A stretch of 64,000 nucleotides of DNA from Clostridium beijerinckii HUN142 (GCF_000621745.1 NZ_JHXK01000019.1:1-64000), one strand, 5' to 3'; counted from the first letter of the stretch, positions 40,986-50,966 are shown. Notes: generated from the sequence alone by a model not told the origin. Numbers and translations are program-made.

Positions 40986-41342
40986 ATGTCTAAGATAGAA
41001 GGATTGGCCAAAGAAATTGCAGCAGCATTGGCAGCATATTCAAACGAAGTAACTGAAGGGTTAGAAGCAGCCAAGCCGCAAGCCGCAAATAATACTGTAA
41101 AGATCCTAAGAAGTACAAGTCCAAAAGATACGGGAGATTATGCCAAAGGTTGGACAGTTTCAAAAGAAGGCACGAGACAGATAATTCATAATAAAACGAA
41201 TTATCAATTAACCCATCTACTAGAAAAAGGCCATGCCAAAGTAAATGGGGGCAGAGTTGCGGCAAAGGTCCATATAAGACCAGCCGAAGAACAAGCAGTT
41301 GAAGAATATATAAGCGGAGTGGAAAGGGTGATCCGTAGATGA
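40986..41342 (+). CDS. HK97 gp10-family tail-completion protein
   Basis: 118 residues with the family pattern: AKEIAAALAAYSNEVTEGLE, LRSTSPKDTGDYAKGWTVSK, THLLEKGHAKVNGGRVAAKV HIRPAEEQ. These cap the tail tube end. Overlaps the next gene by 4 bases. Confidence 0.9.
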   Translation: MSKIEGLAKEIAAALAAYSNEVTEGLEAAKPQAANNTVKILRSTSPKDTGDYAKGWTVSKEGTRQIIHNKTNYQLTHLLEKGHAKVNGGRVAAKVHIRPAEEQAVEEYISGVERVIRR

Positions 41343-41671
41343 TAATAACTGAATTAATAGAGATATTAAATGAAACTGGCTACCCAGTTTTTTATTCTCA
41401 TTTCAATGTTACAGATGATAACCCAGCGCCACAGCCGCCATTTATGACATACATTTATGGCCCTTCAGCTCATATGTATGCAGATAATAAAGTCTATATA
41501 AAAATATACAATATTCAAATTGAATTATATACAAAGATCAAAGATCTTCAGGCAGAAAAAAAGCTTGAAGATCTTTTTGATTCCAATGAAATTCCTTATT
41601 CGTCGGAAGGTGAGATTTTCATTGAGACAGAGAACATTTATCAAAAAATATACGAAGTGAGGTTAACATAA
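41339..41671 (+). CDS. Minor tail/tail-completion protein
   Basis: 110 residues, with MIITELIEILNETGYPVFYS, PPFMTYIYGPSAHMYADNK and IQIELYTKIKDLQAEKKLED. Matches the gp11-like tail terminator position between gp10 and the major tail protein. The identification leans on synteny. Confidence 0.78.
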   Translation: MIITELIEILNETGYPVFYSHFNVTDDNPAPQPPFMTYIYGPSAHMYADNKVYIKIYNIQIELYTKIKDLQAEKKLEDLFDSNEIPYSSEGEIFIETENIYQKIYEVRLT

Positions 41672-41672
41672 T

Positions 41673-42236
41673 ATGGATAATAAAGTTACTTATGGTTTAA
41701 CAAATGTGCATTATGCAACTTTTTCAGTTGTTAATGGTGTTATAACTTATGACACGCCAATTGCATTGGAAGGTGGAATTGAATTGGCCTTAGATCCTAG
41801 GGGAGATATGACAGAATTTTATGCGGATAACGTTTTATATTATTCTGCATCAAACAATCAAGGCTACGATGGGACTTTAACTCTTGCAAATATTCCAGAG
41901 ACATTTTTAATTGATGCACTTGGGGAAGTTAAAGATGAAAAAGATGGAGTTTTAACAGAAAGATCAAATTTAGTGGGCAAGCCTTTTGCGCTATTATTTG
42001 AGTTTGATGGTGATATAAAAGCAACAAGGCACGTTCTGTATAATTGTACTGCATCAAGACCAAAAGTTGGATCTAGTACAAAGGCAGATAAAGCAGATCC
42101 AAACACAAGTGAATTAACTTTTGTTGCAGCTCCAAGGACAACAGATCTTGCGGTTAAAACAAAGACAACTACAATGACACCAGCCGAGATCTATAATGGC
42201 TGGTATTCAAAAGTATATGAAAAAGTGGCAGCGTAA
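41673..42236 (+). CDS. Major tail tube protein (phi13 family)
   Basis: 187 residues beginning DNKVTYGLTNVHYATFSVV, with ALEGGIELALDPRGDMTEFY and FVAAPRTTDLAVKTKTT, characteristic of the phi13-type major tail protein. Forms the tail tube of the siphovirus. Confidence 0.9.
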   Translation: MDNKVTYGLTNVHYATFSVVNGVITYDTPIALEGGIELALDPRGDMTEFYADNVLYYSASNNQGYDGTLTLANIPETFLIDALGEVKDEKDGVLTERSNLVGKPFALLFEFDGDIKATRHVLYNCTASRPKVGSSTKADKADPNTSELTFVAAPRTTDLAVKTKTTTMTPAEIYNGWYSKVYEKVAA

Positions 42237-42249
42237 AGGGGTGTAATAA

Positions 42250-42591
42250 TTGGAAAAGACAATAACAATTGATAACAAAGAAGTCACTTTTAAGTCAACA
42301 GCAGCAACACCGCTTAGATTTAAAGCGCAATTCCATAAAGATTATTTCGCTGAAATAATTAAATTAAATAAATTAAACAAATTTAAAGATGCTACAGATA
42401 ATTTTGAAATGTTAGAAAATGCAGATTTTGAAATATTTTATAACATCATATGGGTGTTAGCAAAGACAGCTGATAAATCAATTCCAGATCCTATCACCTG
42501 GCTGGATGGTTTTGACGAATTTCCATTATTTGAAATAATCCCAGAGATCCAAGATTTAATTGCTTCAAGTATTCAAAGTAAAAAAAAATAG
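42250..42591 (+). CDS. Tail assembly chaperone G
   Basis: 113 residues from TTG 42250. Sequence such as EKTITIDNKEVTFKSTAATP, RFKAQFHKDYFAEIIKLNKL, and LAKTADKSIPDPITWLDGF is typical of phage gpG-like chaperones. It ends ...SKKK-stop on a run of nine As, the site of a -1 frameshift that makes the longer GT form. Confidence 0.85.
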   Translation: MEKTITIDNKEVTFKSTAATPLRFKAQFHKDYFAEIIKLNKLNKFKDATDNFEMLENADFEIFYNIIWVLAKTADKSIPDPITWLDGFDEFPLFEIIPEIQDLIASSIQSKKK

Positions 42592-42794
42592 AAAATGACA
42601 ATTCAGCAGATGATTCGGTTTTAACGACTGAATCATTTGCTATTTTATGCAGAAAATGCGATCTCCAACGTGAAGATCTTGAAGATATGACCATTGGTAT
42701 GTGCTTTGATTACATTGAAGAATTTATTGAAATGAACAACCCAAACAAAACCAAGTCAAGAACAGCAAGCCAGACCGACTTTGATAATTTTTAG
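42250..42794 (+). CDS. Tail assembly chaperone GT (by -1 frameshift)
   Basis: At nine As (42580-42588) just before the zero-frame TAG (42589), a -1 slip continues in an open frame for 68 codons to TAG 42792. The extension reads IENDNSADDSVLTTESFAIL and continues with CRKC and DLEDMTIGMCFDYIEEF, a typical T-domain pattern. The +1 frame stops almost at once. GT with G chaperones the tape measure. Confidence 0.85.
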
Positions 42795-42810
42795 AAAGTG
42801 AGGTGAAAAG

Positions 42811-45711
42811 ATGGCAGATAGTAGAATTAAGGGAATTACTATTGAATTGGATGGGGAAACCACAGGCCTTCAGAAATCTTTATCAGGCATTACAAAACAA
42901 AGTATTGATATTCAAAAAGAGCTGAAAGATGTTGAAAGGTTATTAAAATTCGATCCTGGAAACACAGCAGCATTGGCCCAAAAGCAAGAATTATTGGCCA
43001 AGCAAATAGAAAATACAAGTCAAAAGTTGAAAGCTTTGAAAGAAGCTGAAAGCCAAGTCGAAGCACAATTTGCTAAAGGGGATATAGGCGAAGCACAATT
43101 CAGAGCGTTCCAAAGAGAAATAGAGTTCACAGAATCGTCATTGAATAAGTTTAAAACATCTTACAAGGATGCTATGAACCCGCCTTCAGGTGGTGATTTA
43201 AAAAAACCGGTTAAAGAATTAGAAGAAGAAGTTGAGAAAAGCAAAGGTTTATTCACTAACATGGGTGAATATATCAAGCGCGGATTCGGAATGGCCATTG
43301 GTGGAGATCTATGGGATAAGGTAAAGGAAGGAATTGGGGGACTTATAACATTTGGTGGAGATTGGCAGAAGTCTTTAAATGGGTTACAAGCTCAAACAGG
43401 CGCGACCAATGAAGAAATGGCAAAATTTAATGACCAGATCGAAGCAGTTTATAACAATAATTTTGGTGAAAGTATTGAAGATGCGGCGGAAAGTTTTTCA
43501 AGTGTAAGGCAGTATATGCAAGGCACAGGAGAAGATCTGCAAGGGGTAACACAAAACGCTATTGCATTTAGAGATACGTTTGGAGTGGAAGTCCCTGAAA
43601 GTATGCGCTCAGTTCAGGCGCTAATGAAACAATTTGGGATCACATCTGAAGAAGCTTTTAATTTATTAGCACAAGGGCAGCAAGAAAATTTAAATTATAG
43701 TGATGAATTGCTTGACAGCGTAAATGAATATTCGGTCCAATTTGGAAAGCTTGGTTTAAATGCTAATGATATGTTTGATATTTTTGAAGCTGGGGCGCAA
43801 AATGGGGCATTCAATTTAGACAAAGTAGGGGATGCAGTAAAAGAATTATCAATTAGAGTCATTGATGGATCTGATACCACAGCGGATGGATTCAGTAAGC
43901 TTGGCCTTAATGCAGATGAAATGGCCAAAAAATTTGGAGCTGGGGGAGAGACTGCCAGAGCAGCATTTTTCCAGATCATTGAAGGTCTTAGGAAAATGGA
44001 TGATCCAGTCAAACAAAGTGCCGCTGGGGTGGATCTTTTTGGAACTCAATGGGAGGATCTAGGGCCAAAAGTAATTACAAACCTTGACAGTATGCAAACT
44101 ATGTTTGATAAGACAACCGATTCAATGAATCAAATTAACCAGGTGAAATATAATACACCTATCGAAGCGCTGCAAGGACTAGGCAGACAGATAGAAACAA
44201 GTCTATTATTGCCTATCTCAAAGGAGCTTATGCCGAGCTTGAATGATGCAGCAGATCAAATGAACACCGCTTTTTCAGAGTCAGGCATTGAAGCTGGGAT
44301 AGAATCGTTATCACAAGGATTAGGGGAATTAATAAAAAATATAGCTGATATGGCCACAAATGTATTACCAGCATTATTGGATGGTTTGGGTTGGATAATG
44401 GATAATTCTAGTTTAATCGCCGCTGGAATCGTTGCTATAGGAACAGCTATGCAAGTTTTCGCAATGACGAGTGTTATTAATGATCTGGTGCTGGGATTCC
44501 AGAGCGCAAAAGAAGCTGAAGAAGCTTTGACAGTTACTCAATATCTTTTGAATACTGCCATGGAAGCAAATGTTATAGGTTTAATAGTTGCGGCAATAGT
44601 TGGATTAGTTGCAGCTATAGTTTACTTATGGAATACAAATGAAGGTTTTAGAAATGCAATAATTGGAGCATGGGAGGCAATAAGCACCACTGCAATTTCT
44701 GTATTTAATGGGATAATAACTTTCTTTACAGACACAATTCCAACCGCTTTTAGTGGATTTGCTTTGTTCTTTACAACTACAGTACCACAAACCTTTCAGG
44801 ATGGATGGACCAAAGTAACTGATTTTTTCACAAAAAGTATACCAGCTTGGTTAGATTCCATGGGGCAATGGTTCGCCCAATTGCCACATAAGATAGCTTA
44901 TGGATTGGGTGAAGCGGTAGGAGCTATCTTTAAATGGGGATCAGATGTAATTAATTATTTAACTATAAATGTACCTCAATGGATCGATTCAGTTGGCCAA
45001 TGGTTTAGCGCACTACCTGGAAATATAATGACATGGTTAACTAATACGATCACTAATATTGAAACATGGGGAAGTAATATGCTAAGCGAAGCGACAGCAG
45101 CCGCAAGCAATACATATAATTCGGTTATTAATTGGTTTACTCAATTACCTGGCAGCGTTGAAACTTGGTTAACTAATACAGTTAGTAACGTTGCTACATG
45201 GGGAAGTAATATGCTTGCAGAAGCTACCCAAGGCGCACAAGATACTTTTAATGGAATAGTTGATACCTTTGAAAACTTGCCAGAAAGAATGCTTGACATT
45301 GGTAAAAATATAGTTGCTGGTCTTAGAAATGGAATTAAAACCGCCTGGGATGATATGAAAGGATGGATGGGCGGCCTTGTTGATGATTTTGTGGCGGGTA
45401 TAAAACATTCATTAGATATTCATTCCCCATCAAGGGTGATGAAACAAATCGGAATATATACTGGCCAAGGGTTTGAGATTGGTATTGCATCAACAGTTGC
45501 TAACATTGCAAAACAAGCGAAGGCCCTAGCAGCCGCAGCGATCCCAGTAGTTGATTCAGGAAGTGCAAATTTCGCAATATCAGGCAGCAGCCAAGCGGCC
45601 AGCAGCGGAATTAGTCAAGTTGTAAATATTTATAGTCCATCAGCATTGAGTCCAGCTGAAACAGCAAAGCAGAACAAAAGAGCGTTGCAAGAACTAGCAT
45701 TTGGATTGTAA
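42811..45711 (+). CDS. Tail tape measure protein
   Basis: 966 residues. N-terminal coiled coil (residues about 10-130), then the conserved PhageMin_Tail domain (FGGDWQKSLNGLQAQTGATN, LAQGQQENLNYSDELL), hydrophobic stretches (about 540-620) and Trp-rich repeats near 670-850 (WLTNT..., TWGSNMLSEAT and TWGSNMLAEAT). C-terminus IDSPSRVM-like DIHSPSRVMKQIG. Its length sets the tail length. Follows GT by 16 bases. Confidence 0.93.
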   Translation: MADSRIKGITIELDGETTGLQKSLSGITKQSIDIQKELKDVERLLKFDPGNTAALAQKQELLAKQIENTSQKLKALKEAESQVEAQFAKGDIGEAQFRAFQREIEFTESSLNKFKTSYKDAMNPPSGGDLKKPVKELEEEVEKSKGLFTNMGEYIKRGFGMAIGGDLWDKVKEGIGGLITFGGDWQKSLNGLQAQTGATNEEMAKFNDQIEAVYNNNFGESIEDAAESFSSVRQYMQGTGEDLQGVTQNAIAFRDTFGVEVPESMRSVQALMKQFGITSEEAFNLLAQGQQENLNYSDELLDSVNEYSVQFGKLGLNANDMFDIFEAGAQNGAFNLDKVGDAVKELSIRVIDGSDTTADGFSKLGLNADEMAKKFGAGGETARAAFFQIIEGLRKMDDPVKQSAAGVDLFGTQWEDLGPKVITNLDSMQTMFDKTTDSMNQINQVKYNTPIEALQGLGRQIETSLLLPISKELMPSLNDAADQMNTAFSESGIEAGIESLSQGLGELIKNIADMATNVLPALLDGLGWIMDNSSLIAAGIVAIGTAMQVFAMTSVINDLVLGFQSAKEAEEALTVTQYLLNTAMEANVIGLIVAAIVGLVAAIVYLWNTNEGFRNAIIGAWEAISTTAISVFNGIITFFTDTIPTAFSGFALFFTTTVPQTFQDGWTKVTDFFTKSIPAWLDSMGQWFAQLPHKIAYGLGEAVGAIFKWGSDVINYLTINVPQWIDSVGQWFSALPGNIMTWLTNTITNIETWGSNMLSEATAAASNTYNSVINWFTQLPGSVETWLTNTVSNVATWGSNMLAEATQGAQDTFNGIVDTFENLPERMLDIGKNIVAGLRNGIKTAWDDMKGWMGGLVDDFVAGIKHSLDIHSPSRVMKQIGIYTGQGFEIGIASTVANIAKQAKALAAAAIPVVDSGSANFAISGSSQAASSGISQVVNIYSPSALSPAETAKQNKRALQELAFGL

Positions 45712-45723
45712 GGAGGAAAAGAA

Positions 45724-46590
45724 GTGAAAAAATTAACTTATGTTAACAAATTAGGCCAAACAATTGATTTTAATGAATTTGCACCGCTTTTGCTGCTTGG
45801 CTTTTCAGAAAAGGGAAAAGTAAATATTTATACTAACAAGGGCATGAATCAGGATGGATCGACTTACTTAGGTAATACGATTGAATCAAATGATAAGACA
45901 ATTGAAATTGCAATAATTGCTGATAATGAAACGGATCTAATAGATTATAGAAATAAGATCAATAAAGTATTTAACCCGCGATTAGGTGAAGGGTACTTAA
46001 TCTATAAAGATCCAGTAAAAGAGGTTAAGTCAAAATGTATAATTGATTCACTTCCATACTTTACAAGCGTTAATGGCACAGTTAATAAATGCCTTATAAG
46101 TTGCACCGCAAGCAATCCTTTCTGGATGGATATAGCAGAATTAAAAGCTGAAATTGCCTTGTGGAAGGGTGATTTTAGTTTTGATTTTGAAATACCAGAC
46201 GAAACAGGGGTTGAAATAGGCCATAGAGAGCCTTCATTGATCGTTGATGTATTTAACGAAGGTGATGTTGATTGTGGAATTAGGGCCGAATTTAGGGCGC
46301 TGGCAACGGTTGTTAACCCATCAATATTAAATGTTAATACACAAGAATTTATAAAGATTAATAGGACCATGCAAGCTGGTGAAGTTATTGTTTTAAACAC
46401 TAGCTTTGGCAACAAAAAACTTGAAAGTGTTATAAATGGAGTTTCTACAAACATATTCAATTATATTGATTTTCAAAGCACCTTTTTACAATTGGCTACA
46501 GGTGATAATTTATTCAGATATGATGCAGATCAATTTATTGATAACTTAGAAGTTACAATATATTACACGCCGCAATATTTGGGGGTGTAA
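45724..46590 (+). CDS. Distal tail protein (Dit-like)
   Basis: 288 residues from GTG 45724 with AAGGAGG upstream. Beta-rich with the Sipho_tail signature: KKLTYVNKLGQTIDFNEFAP, SNDKTIEIAIIADNETDLID, and NPFWMD. Forms the hub that links tail tube and tip. Placement directly after tape measure is standard. Confidence 0.88.
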   Translation: MKKLTYVNKLGQTIDFNEFAPLLLLGFSEKGKVNIYTNKGMNQDGSTYLGNTIESNDKTIEIAIIADNETDLIDYRNKINKVFNPRLGEGYLIYKDPVKEVKSKCIIDSLPYFTSVNGTVNKCLISCTASNPFWMDIAELKAEIALWKGDFSFDFEIPDETGVEIGHREPSLIVDVFNEGDVDCGIRAEFRALATVVNPSILNVNTQEFIKINRTMQAGEVIVLNTSFGNKKLESVINGVSTNIFNYIDFQSTFLQLATGDNLFRYDADQFIDNLEVTIYYTPQYLGV

Positions 46591-46592
46591 GT

Positions 46593-47690
46593 ATGGAATT
46601 ACTTATATTTGATAGGAATTTAACCTTTAAAGGTATAGTTGAAGGTTTTATATCATTTAGATATGTTAGAAAATATTTTGAAGCTGGCGAGTTTGAGCTG
46701 CATTGTGGGTTAACGCCTGAAGTCCTTTCTTTATTGAAAAGAGAAAATATTATATATATCAAAGGAGATCCAGAAGCAGCGTACATTGAATATGTAAATT
46801 TAAAACAAGATGAAGAAGGCAAAGAGATCATTATTGTAAAAGGTTATTTTTTAACAGGCTATTTGAATAGGCGAATTATTTGGGGTACTGAAATAATAAA
46901 CGATACAACAGAAAATGCCATGCGGCAGCTAGTAAACCATAATTGCATAAACCCAGCAGATCTATCAAGAATAATAAATAATTTAACACTTGGCAGCCTG
47001 AAGGGATTCAATGAATCGGTTAATTATCAAGTATCATATTCAAACTTGGCTGAAGAAATTAAGAGCCTAAGTAATATATCTAATTTAGGCCATAGGATCA
47101 AGTTTGATCCAGTTGATAAAGATTTGATCTTTGAAGTATACAAGGGCCAAGATCGAAGCATAAGCCAGAATATAAACCCAAGGATTATATTTAGCAAGGA
47201 GTTTGAAAATGTACTAAGCCAAGAATTTACAGATAGTTTGAACAACTATAAAAACTTGGTCCTAATTGGGGGAATCGGTGAAGGTCCTGAAAGGAAACTT
47301 GCCACCGTTGGGAATGCAGCTGGCCTGGATAGGTTTGAAATATTTGCAGATCAAAAGAGCTTAACCAATGTTGATAAAGATAACAATGTTTTGAGTGAAC
47401 AAGCTTATAATGATTTATTAATCGAAAAGGGTAATGAAGCGCTTGCAGCAACAAAAGAGGTTTTAACTTTTGATAGCACTATTAATGTTAATTCAAATTT
47501 GACATATAAAAAAGATTTTGATCTTGGCGATATTGTTACGTGTGTTTCTAAAAGATGGAATTTAGTTATAAATACAAGGATCACAGAAATTGAAGAAGTA
47601 TATGAGCCAAGTGGGCAAAGTATTAACATAACTTTTGGTAATAATATACCAACATTAATTGATAAACTAAAGCAGAAAATGAGGGGATAA
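46593..47690 (+). CDS. Tail-associated protein (ReqiPepy6 gp37-like, Tal)
   Basis: 365 residues. ELLIFDRNLTFKGIVEGFIS, RYVRKYFEAGEFELHCGL, DTTENAMRQLVNHNCINP resemble the Sipho gp37-like/Tal N-terminal hub fold. No peptidase or lysin domain is visible at the C-terminus, so it seems to be the structural part only. Starts 3 bases after dit. Confidence 0.8.
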   Translation: MELLIFDRNLTFKGIVEGFISFRYVRKYFEAGEFELHCGLTPEVLSLLKRENIIYIKGDPEAAYIEYVNLKQDEEGKEIIIVKGYFLTGYLNRRIIWGTEIINDTTENAMRQLVNHNCINPADLSRIINNLTLGSLKGFNESVNYQVSYSNLAEEIKSLSNISNLGHRIKFDPVDKDLIFEVYKGQDRSISQNINPRIIFSKEFENVLSQEFTDSLNNYKNLVLIGGIGEGPERKLATVGNAAGLDRFEIFADQKSLTNVDKDNNVLSEQAYNDLLIEKGNEALAATKEVLTFDSTINVNSNLTYKKDFDLGDIVTCVSKRWNLVINTRITEIEEVYEPSGQSINITFGNNIPTLIDKLKQKMRG

Positions 47691-47691
47691 G

Positions 47692-50265
47692 ATGGCAGAA
47701 AAAAGCGGATTTTTCAACAGTATTAATGGCGATCGTAAATATAAAGCAGACTTTTTCGCGGAATATTTTTCGAGTTTTATAGGTAATGGAGTTTTTCCGA
47801 ACCCTAGTACAAACTTACAAACATTATCAAATAGTGATATGAGCATAACCATAAAGGCTGGTAAAGCATGGATTAAAGGCTATTATTATAATAATGATGC
47901 TGATTTAGTTCTAAATATTGATAATGCGGATGGAATATTAAATAGAATTGATCGAGTGATTTTAAGATTTGATGTTGTAACTAGAGCTATCAGCGCAAAG
48001 GTGAAGAAAGGTACTTTTGCTACTACGCCAGCAGCGCCAGATCTACAGAGAGATGCGAACGCCTATGAATTGGGAATAGCTGATATTTATATTGGAAAAG
48101 GTGTTTTAAGTATAAGCCAACCCAATATAACAGATCTTAGGCTGGATAATTCAAAATGTGGGATAGTTCATGGAACTATAGACCAAGTAGACACAACAAC
48201 ATTATTCAATCAATATCAAACTTGGTTGACACAAAAGAAAAGCCAATATGACACAGATCTTTCTACTTGGACAACTCAAAAGAAAACAGATTTTCAAGCT
48301 TGGTATGATTCTACTAAATCAACAGAACAATCACAAATAGATTCTATGGAGACTCAATTCGCAAATGATTTTAACTCATGGTTTTCAGGAATAAAAAATA
48401 CTTTAAATGGCGATATCGCTGGAAACTTAACAAATAGGGTTGATGGTATACAAGTCTTACAGCTGGCCCAGGGATCTTCAAATGCAATAATATTAAATGG
48501 TGTGGATCTTATTGATGGAAGTTCAAAGAGTTTTAGAGTCGCTTATAATAACAATGGTACAAGCACACTTGTTAATGGAAGGCCATTGTATAAACCAAAC
48601 ACAACAACACCAGCAAACTTGGTAAAGGGCAAGGCGGTTACAATTTGGTACGATCTGGCGGGTGATTGTTTTTTTATCAAGGCTAGTGCCGAAGGGAATA
48701 CCATTGCAGCTCATGTACTAGCGAATGAAACTTTTAGCAATGATAATGACACAGGTATTATTGGAACTATGCTGAATCAGCCAGCATCAATAAGCGCGGT
48801 AAGTGTTGGAGTTAGTGCGTTCTACCCTAACAATAGATATTTTAGATTCCCACCAGGGGCGTATATAACAAGCACAACAAGCGGATACCCAGAAGTAGTG
48901 GCCACAGCAGCTCAAATTGATTCTAATATCATTTCAAATAATATAAAATCTGGTGTTAAAATAGTGGGTGTTTCAGGAAGTCCAACCGTTATTGATAGCG
49001 CAGACGCAACCGCAGCCGCGGGGCATATTTTAAATGGATATAGTGCCTATACTAAAGGGGCAAAAGTGGCGGGGAATATCCCTTCCAAAGCTACCGCAAC
49101 CATAATACCAGGTACAACGGATCAGACGATACCAGCCAATATATATACAGCTGGGCCACAAATAATCAAAGGCGATCCCAATTTATTAAGCCAATATATT
49201 GTAGCTGGAAAAAATATATTTGGGGTTGATGGATCTGCAACAGTTGAAAGCTTGGGCGGATCTTATACCTCATTTTATAGATCAATAACGAATTATCAAT
49301 ATGCTGGCCCTTGTGTTGCAATAGACAATGATGGTTGTGTATATTTATTGGTTTGCAATAGTAATTACAGTACAATTGATTTAATAAAATTTGATGCTAA
49401 ATTAAATGTAGTAACAAAAGTTTCATGGACTACGCCATCATATATAAGAGCGCCATTTATAAGGTTTGATAGATGGACAAATTTATTATGGGTGAATATC
49501 GATTATGGTGGCGGGGCGAATTCAGGCTGGTATGATACTAATTTAAATTTCGTAAGTTGGACATATAGATCAAATAGATGCTTGGCCCATTATCCAACAA
49601 GCTACAGTTATGTGCTTGATGATAGTAATGGAGACATCTACAAGGTGGCAATGAGCGGGCGTGATGCCATTATACAGCGATTTGATGTGAATGGTAATTT
49701 GGTTTATTCATCAACAATCATAAGCGTTTTTCAAAGTTCATCAGGGGGCAGCACCATTACATCAATAGGCCTATCAAAGAATTATATCTGGATCGTAGAC
49801 AGCTTTAACAATGGGACTACATCATATACAAAAGCTAATAAATCAAACGGGGCAAGCGTTGCAAAAGTCAGCCTTAATTCGATCTATCAAGCTGGTTTTG
49901 TAGGGAATGGCACGACTGATTATGTATTTAAACCATTTAGATCCAGCACGAGTTCATCAAGTTCAGATGGTGGGTACTTAGTGAAGGAATCTGGATCTGT
50001 ATATCAATTGGGGTATGGTTATAACGCTGGTTTTAGTCCAGCGGGTAGATGTGTTGTAGTTTCAGGGACAAAAGACGGGAGTGGGACCACCGCAACTGGA
50101 ACAGGGGTTATAGTAATGGATGGAGATATTACTGGAATACCGCCATCATACCCTTTTGGCGGTTCATATACTGAATCTAATGGATTCGTTGGGGCCGCTG
50201 GAAATGCAAATAATGAATTTGTAATGCTTGCAAATGCAAAAAATCTATTAAAATTTAAGGTTTAG
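47692..50265 (+). CDS. Receptor-binding/baseplate upper protein
   Basis: 857 residues. The N-terminal ~150 residues form a BppU-like region (AEKSGFFNSINGDRKYKADFFAEYF, KAGKAWIKGYYYNN, YELGIADIYIGKG), a coiled segment follows (STWTTQKKTDFQAWYDSTKS), then repeats and a C-terminal ~320 residues of beta-strand repeats rich in Tyr/Ser/Gly, compatible with a propeller. Likely contacts the host surface. No glycosidase motif recognised. Confidence 0.75.
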   Translation: MAEKSGFFNSINGDRKYKADFFAEYFSSFIGNGVFPNPSTNLQTLSNSDMSITIKAGKAWIKGYYYNNDADLVLNIDNADGILNRIDRVILRFDVVTRAISAKVKKGTFATTPAAPDLQRDANAYELGIADIYIGKGVLSISQPNITDLRLDNSKCGIVHGTIDQVDTTTLFNQYQTWLTQKKSQYDTDLSTWTTQKKTDFQAWYDSTKSTEQSQIDSMETQFANDFNSWFSGIKNTLNGDIAGNLTNRVDGIQVLQLAQGSSNAIILNGVDLIDGSSKSFRVAYNNNGTSTLVNGRPLYKPNTTTPANLVKGKAVTIWYDLAGDCFFIKASAEGNTIAAHVLANETFSNDNDTGIIGTMLNQPASISAVSVGVSAFYPNNRYFRFPPGAYITSTTSGYPEVVATAAQIDSNIISNNIKSGVKIVGVSGSPTVIDSADATAAAGHILNGYSAYTKGAKVAGNIPSKATATIIPGTTDQTIPANIYTAGPQIIKGDPNLLSQYIVAGKNIFGVDGSATVESLGGSYTSFYRSITNYQYAGPCVAIDNDGCVYLLVCNSNYSTIDLIKFDAKLNVVTKVSWTTPSYIRAPFIRFDRWTNLLWVNIDYGGGANSGWYDTNLNFVSWTYRSNRCLAHYPTSYSYVLDDSNGDIYKVAMSGRDAIIQRFDVNGNLVYSSTIISVFQSSSGGSTITSIGLSKNYIWIVDSFNNGTTSYTKANKSNGASVAKVSLNSIYQAGFVGNGTTDYVFKPFRSSTSSSSSDGGYLVKESGSVYQLGYGYNAGFSPAGRCVVVSGTKDGSGTTATGTGVIVMDGDITGIPPSYPFGGSYTESNGFVGAAGNANNEFVMLANAKNLLKFKV

Positions 50266-50276
50266 GAGGATATAAA

Positions 50277-50567
50277 ATGATATTTATCAGAGCTAATGAA
50301 AAAAATGAGGTTACATTTATTAGATACAATTTTAATTATGATCTTAATGAATTTGATGTAAATGAAGGCTATGTATTAGATAAAAATGAGCCTGAAATGG
50401 TTGAAGTTGAGGGGAAACAAACAATATTAGTATATGATAAAGAACACAATGAGTTATATTATAAATATATTGATATAGTAAAAGAAGTTGATCCGGTTGA
50501 ACAAAGATTGAATGATCTAGAAGCCGCGCTTGTAGAGATCGCAGCAATGTTAGGAGGTACAAAATAA
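50277..50567 (+). CDS. Small tail-region protein
   Basis: 96 residues, starting IFIRANEKNEVTFIRYNFNY, with the C-terminal coiled part NDLEAALVEIAAMLGG. Such proteins precede XkdX in many Clostridium phages. Function unknown, and it may be part of the tail tip. Stop codon overlaps the XkdX start by one base. Confidence 0.65.
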   Translation: MIFIRANEKNEVTFIRYNFNYDLNEFDVNEGYVLDKNEPEMVEVEGKQTILVYDKEHNELYYKYIDIVKEVDPVEQRLNDLEAALVEIAAMLGGTK

Positions 50568-50671
50568 TGGTTGTTATATATGTTAGAAGAATAAAAGAAG
50601 GTATAATGACGATCGAAGAAGTGCCGCCATTATGGAGAGATAGAGTGGCAGCAATTTTAGCAGCTCAATAA
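50567..50671 (+). CDS. XkdX family small protein
   Basis: 34 residues, ATG 50567 overlapping the previous stop, RBS AGGAGG. Sequence VVIYVRRIKEGIMTIEEVPP then LWRDRVAAILAA is the XkdX pattern (MTIxxVPxxWRxxVxxIL). Of unknown function, usually next to the tail fibre and holin genes in Firmicute phages. Below many length cut-offs. Confidence 0.85.
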   Translation: MVVIYVRRIKEGIMTIEEVPPLWRDRVAAILAAQ

Positions 50672-50693
50672 TAAATATCATGGCCCAAACAGC

Positions 50694-50717
50694 AGACTTT
50701 TGACAAGTCTTTTTTTT
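50694..50717 (+). terminator. Terminator of tail operon
   Basis: AGACTT (50694-50699) / AAGTCT (50705-50710) with a five-base loop, followed by seven Ts. Confidence 0.85.
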
Positions 50718-50752
50718 ATGGCCTTTTTTAATGTTGAATGAGTAGGTGTGTT

Positions 50753-50959
50753 ATGGATGAGTTAATTAATATGGCCCTAAAACAGGGCCTAGGGTATGGA
50801 ATGTTTGCTTGTTTACTGGTTTATGTATTAAGGACCACAGGGGAAAGAGAAGCAAGGTATCAAAATTTATTAGATACTTTGGCAGAAAAATTCAATTTAG
50901 TTGAGCATATTCAGGAAGATGTAAGAGAGATCAAAAGCAAAATAAATGAAAAGAGGTAG
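50753..50959 (+). CDS. BhlA/UviB-type holin-like protein
   Basis: 68 residues from ATG 50753 (upstream in-frame ATG 50738 has no site). Membrane segment LINMALKQGLGYGMFACLLVYVL, then GEREARYQNLLDTLAEKF, a pattern shared with UviB/BhlA proteins. Probably helps permeabilise the membrane at lysis. The next gene starts 7 bases after it, so they are coupled. Confidence 0.82.
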   Translation: MDELINMALKQGLGYGMFACLLVYVLRTTGEREARYQNLLDTLAEKFNLVEHIQEDVREIKSKINEKR

Positions 50960-50966
50960 AAATGAT

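Noticed and set aside
46002-46460. 152-residue minus-strand frame inside the dit gene
   Set aside because: Antisense to a conserved tail gene, no RBS, low-complexity hydrophobic composition.
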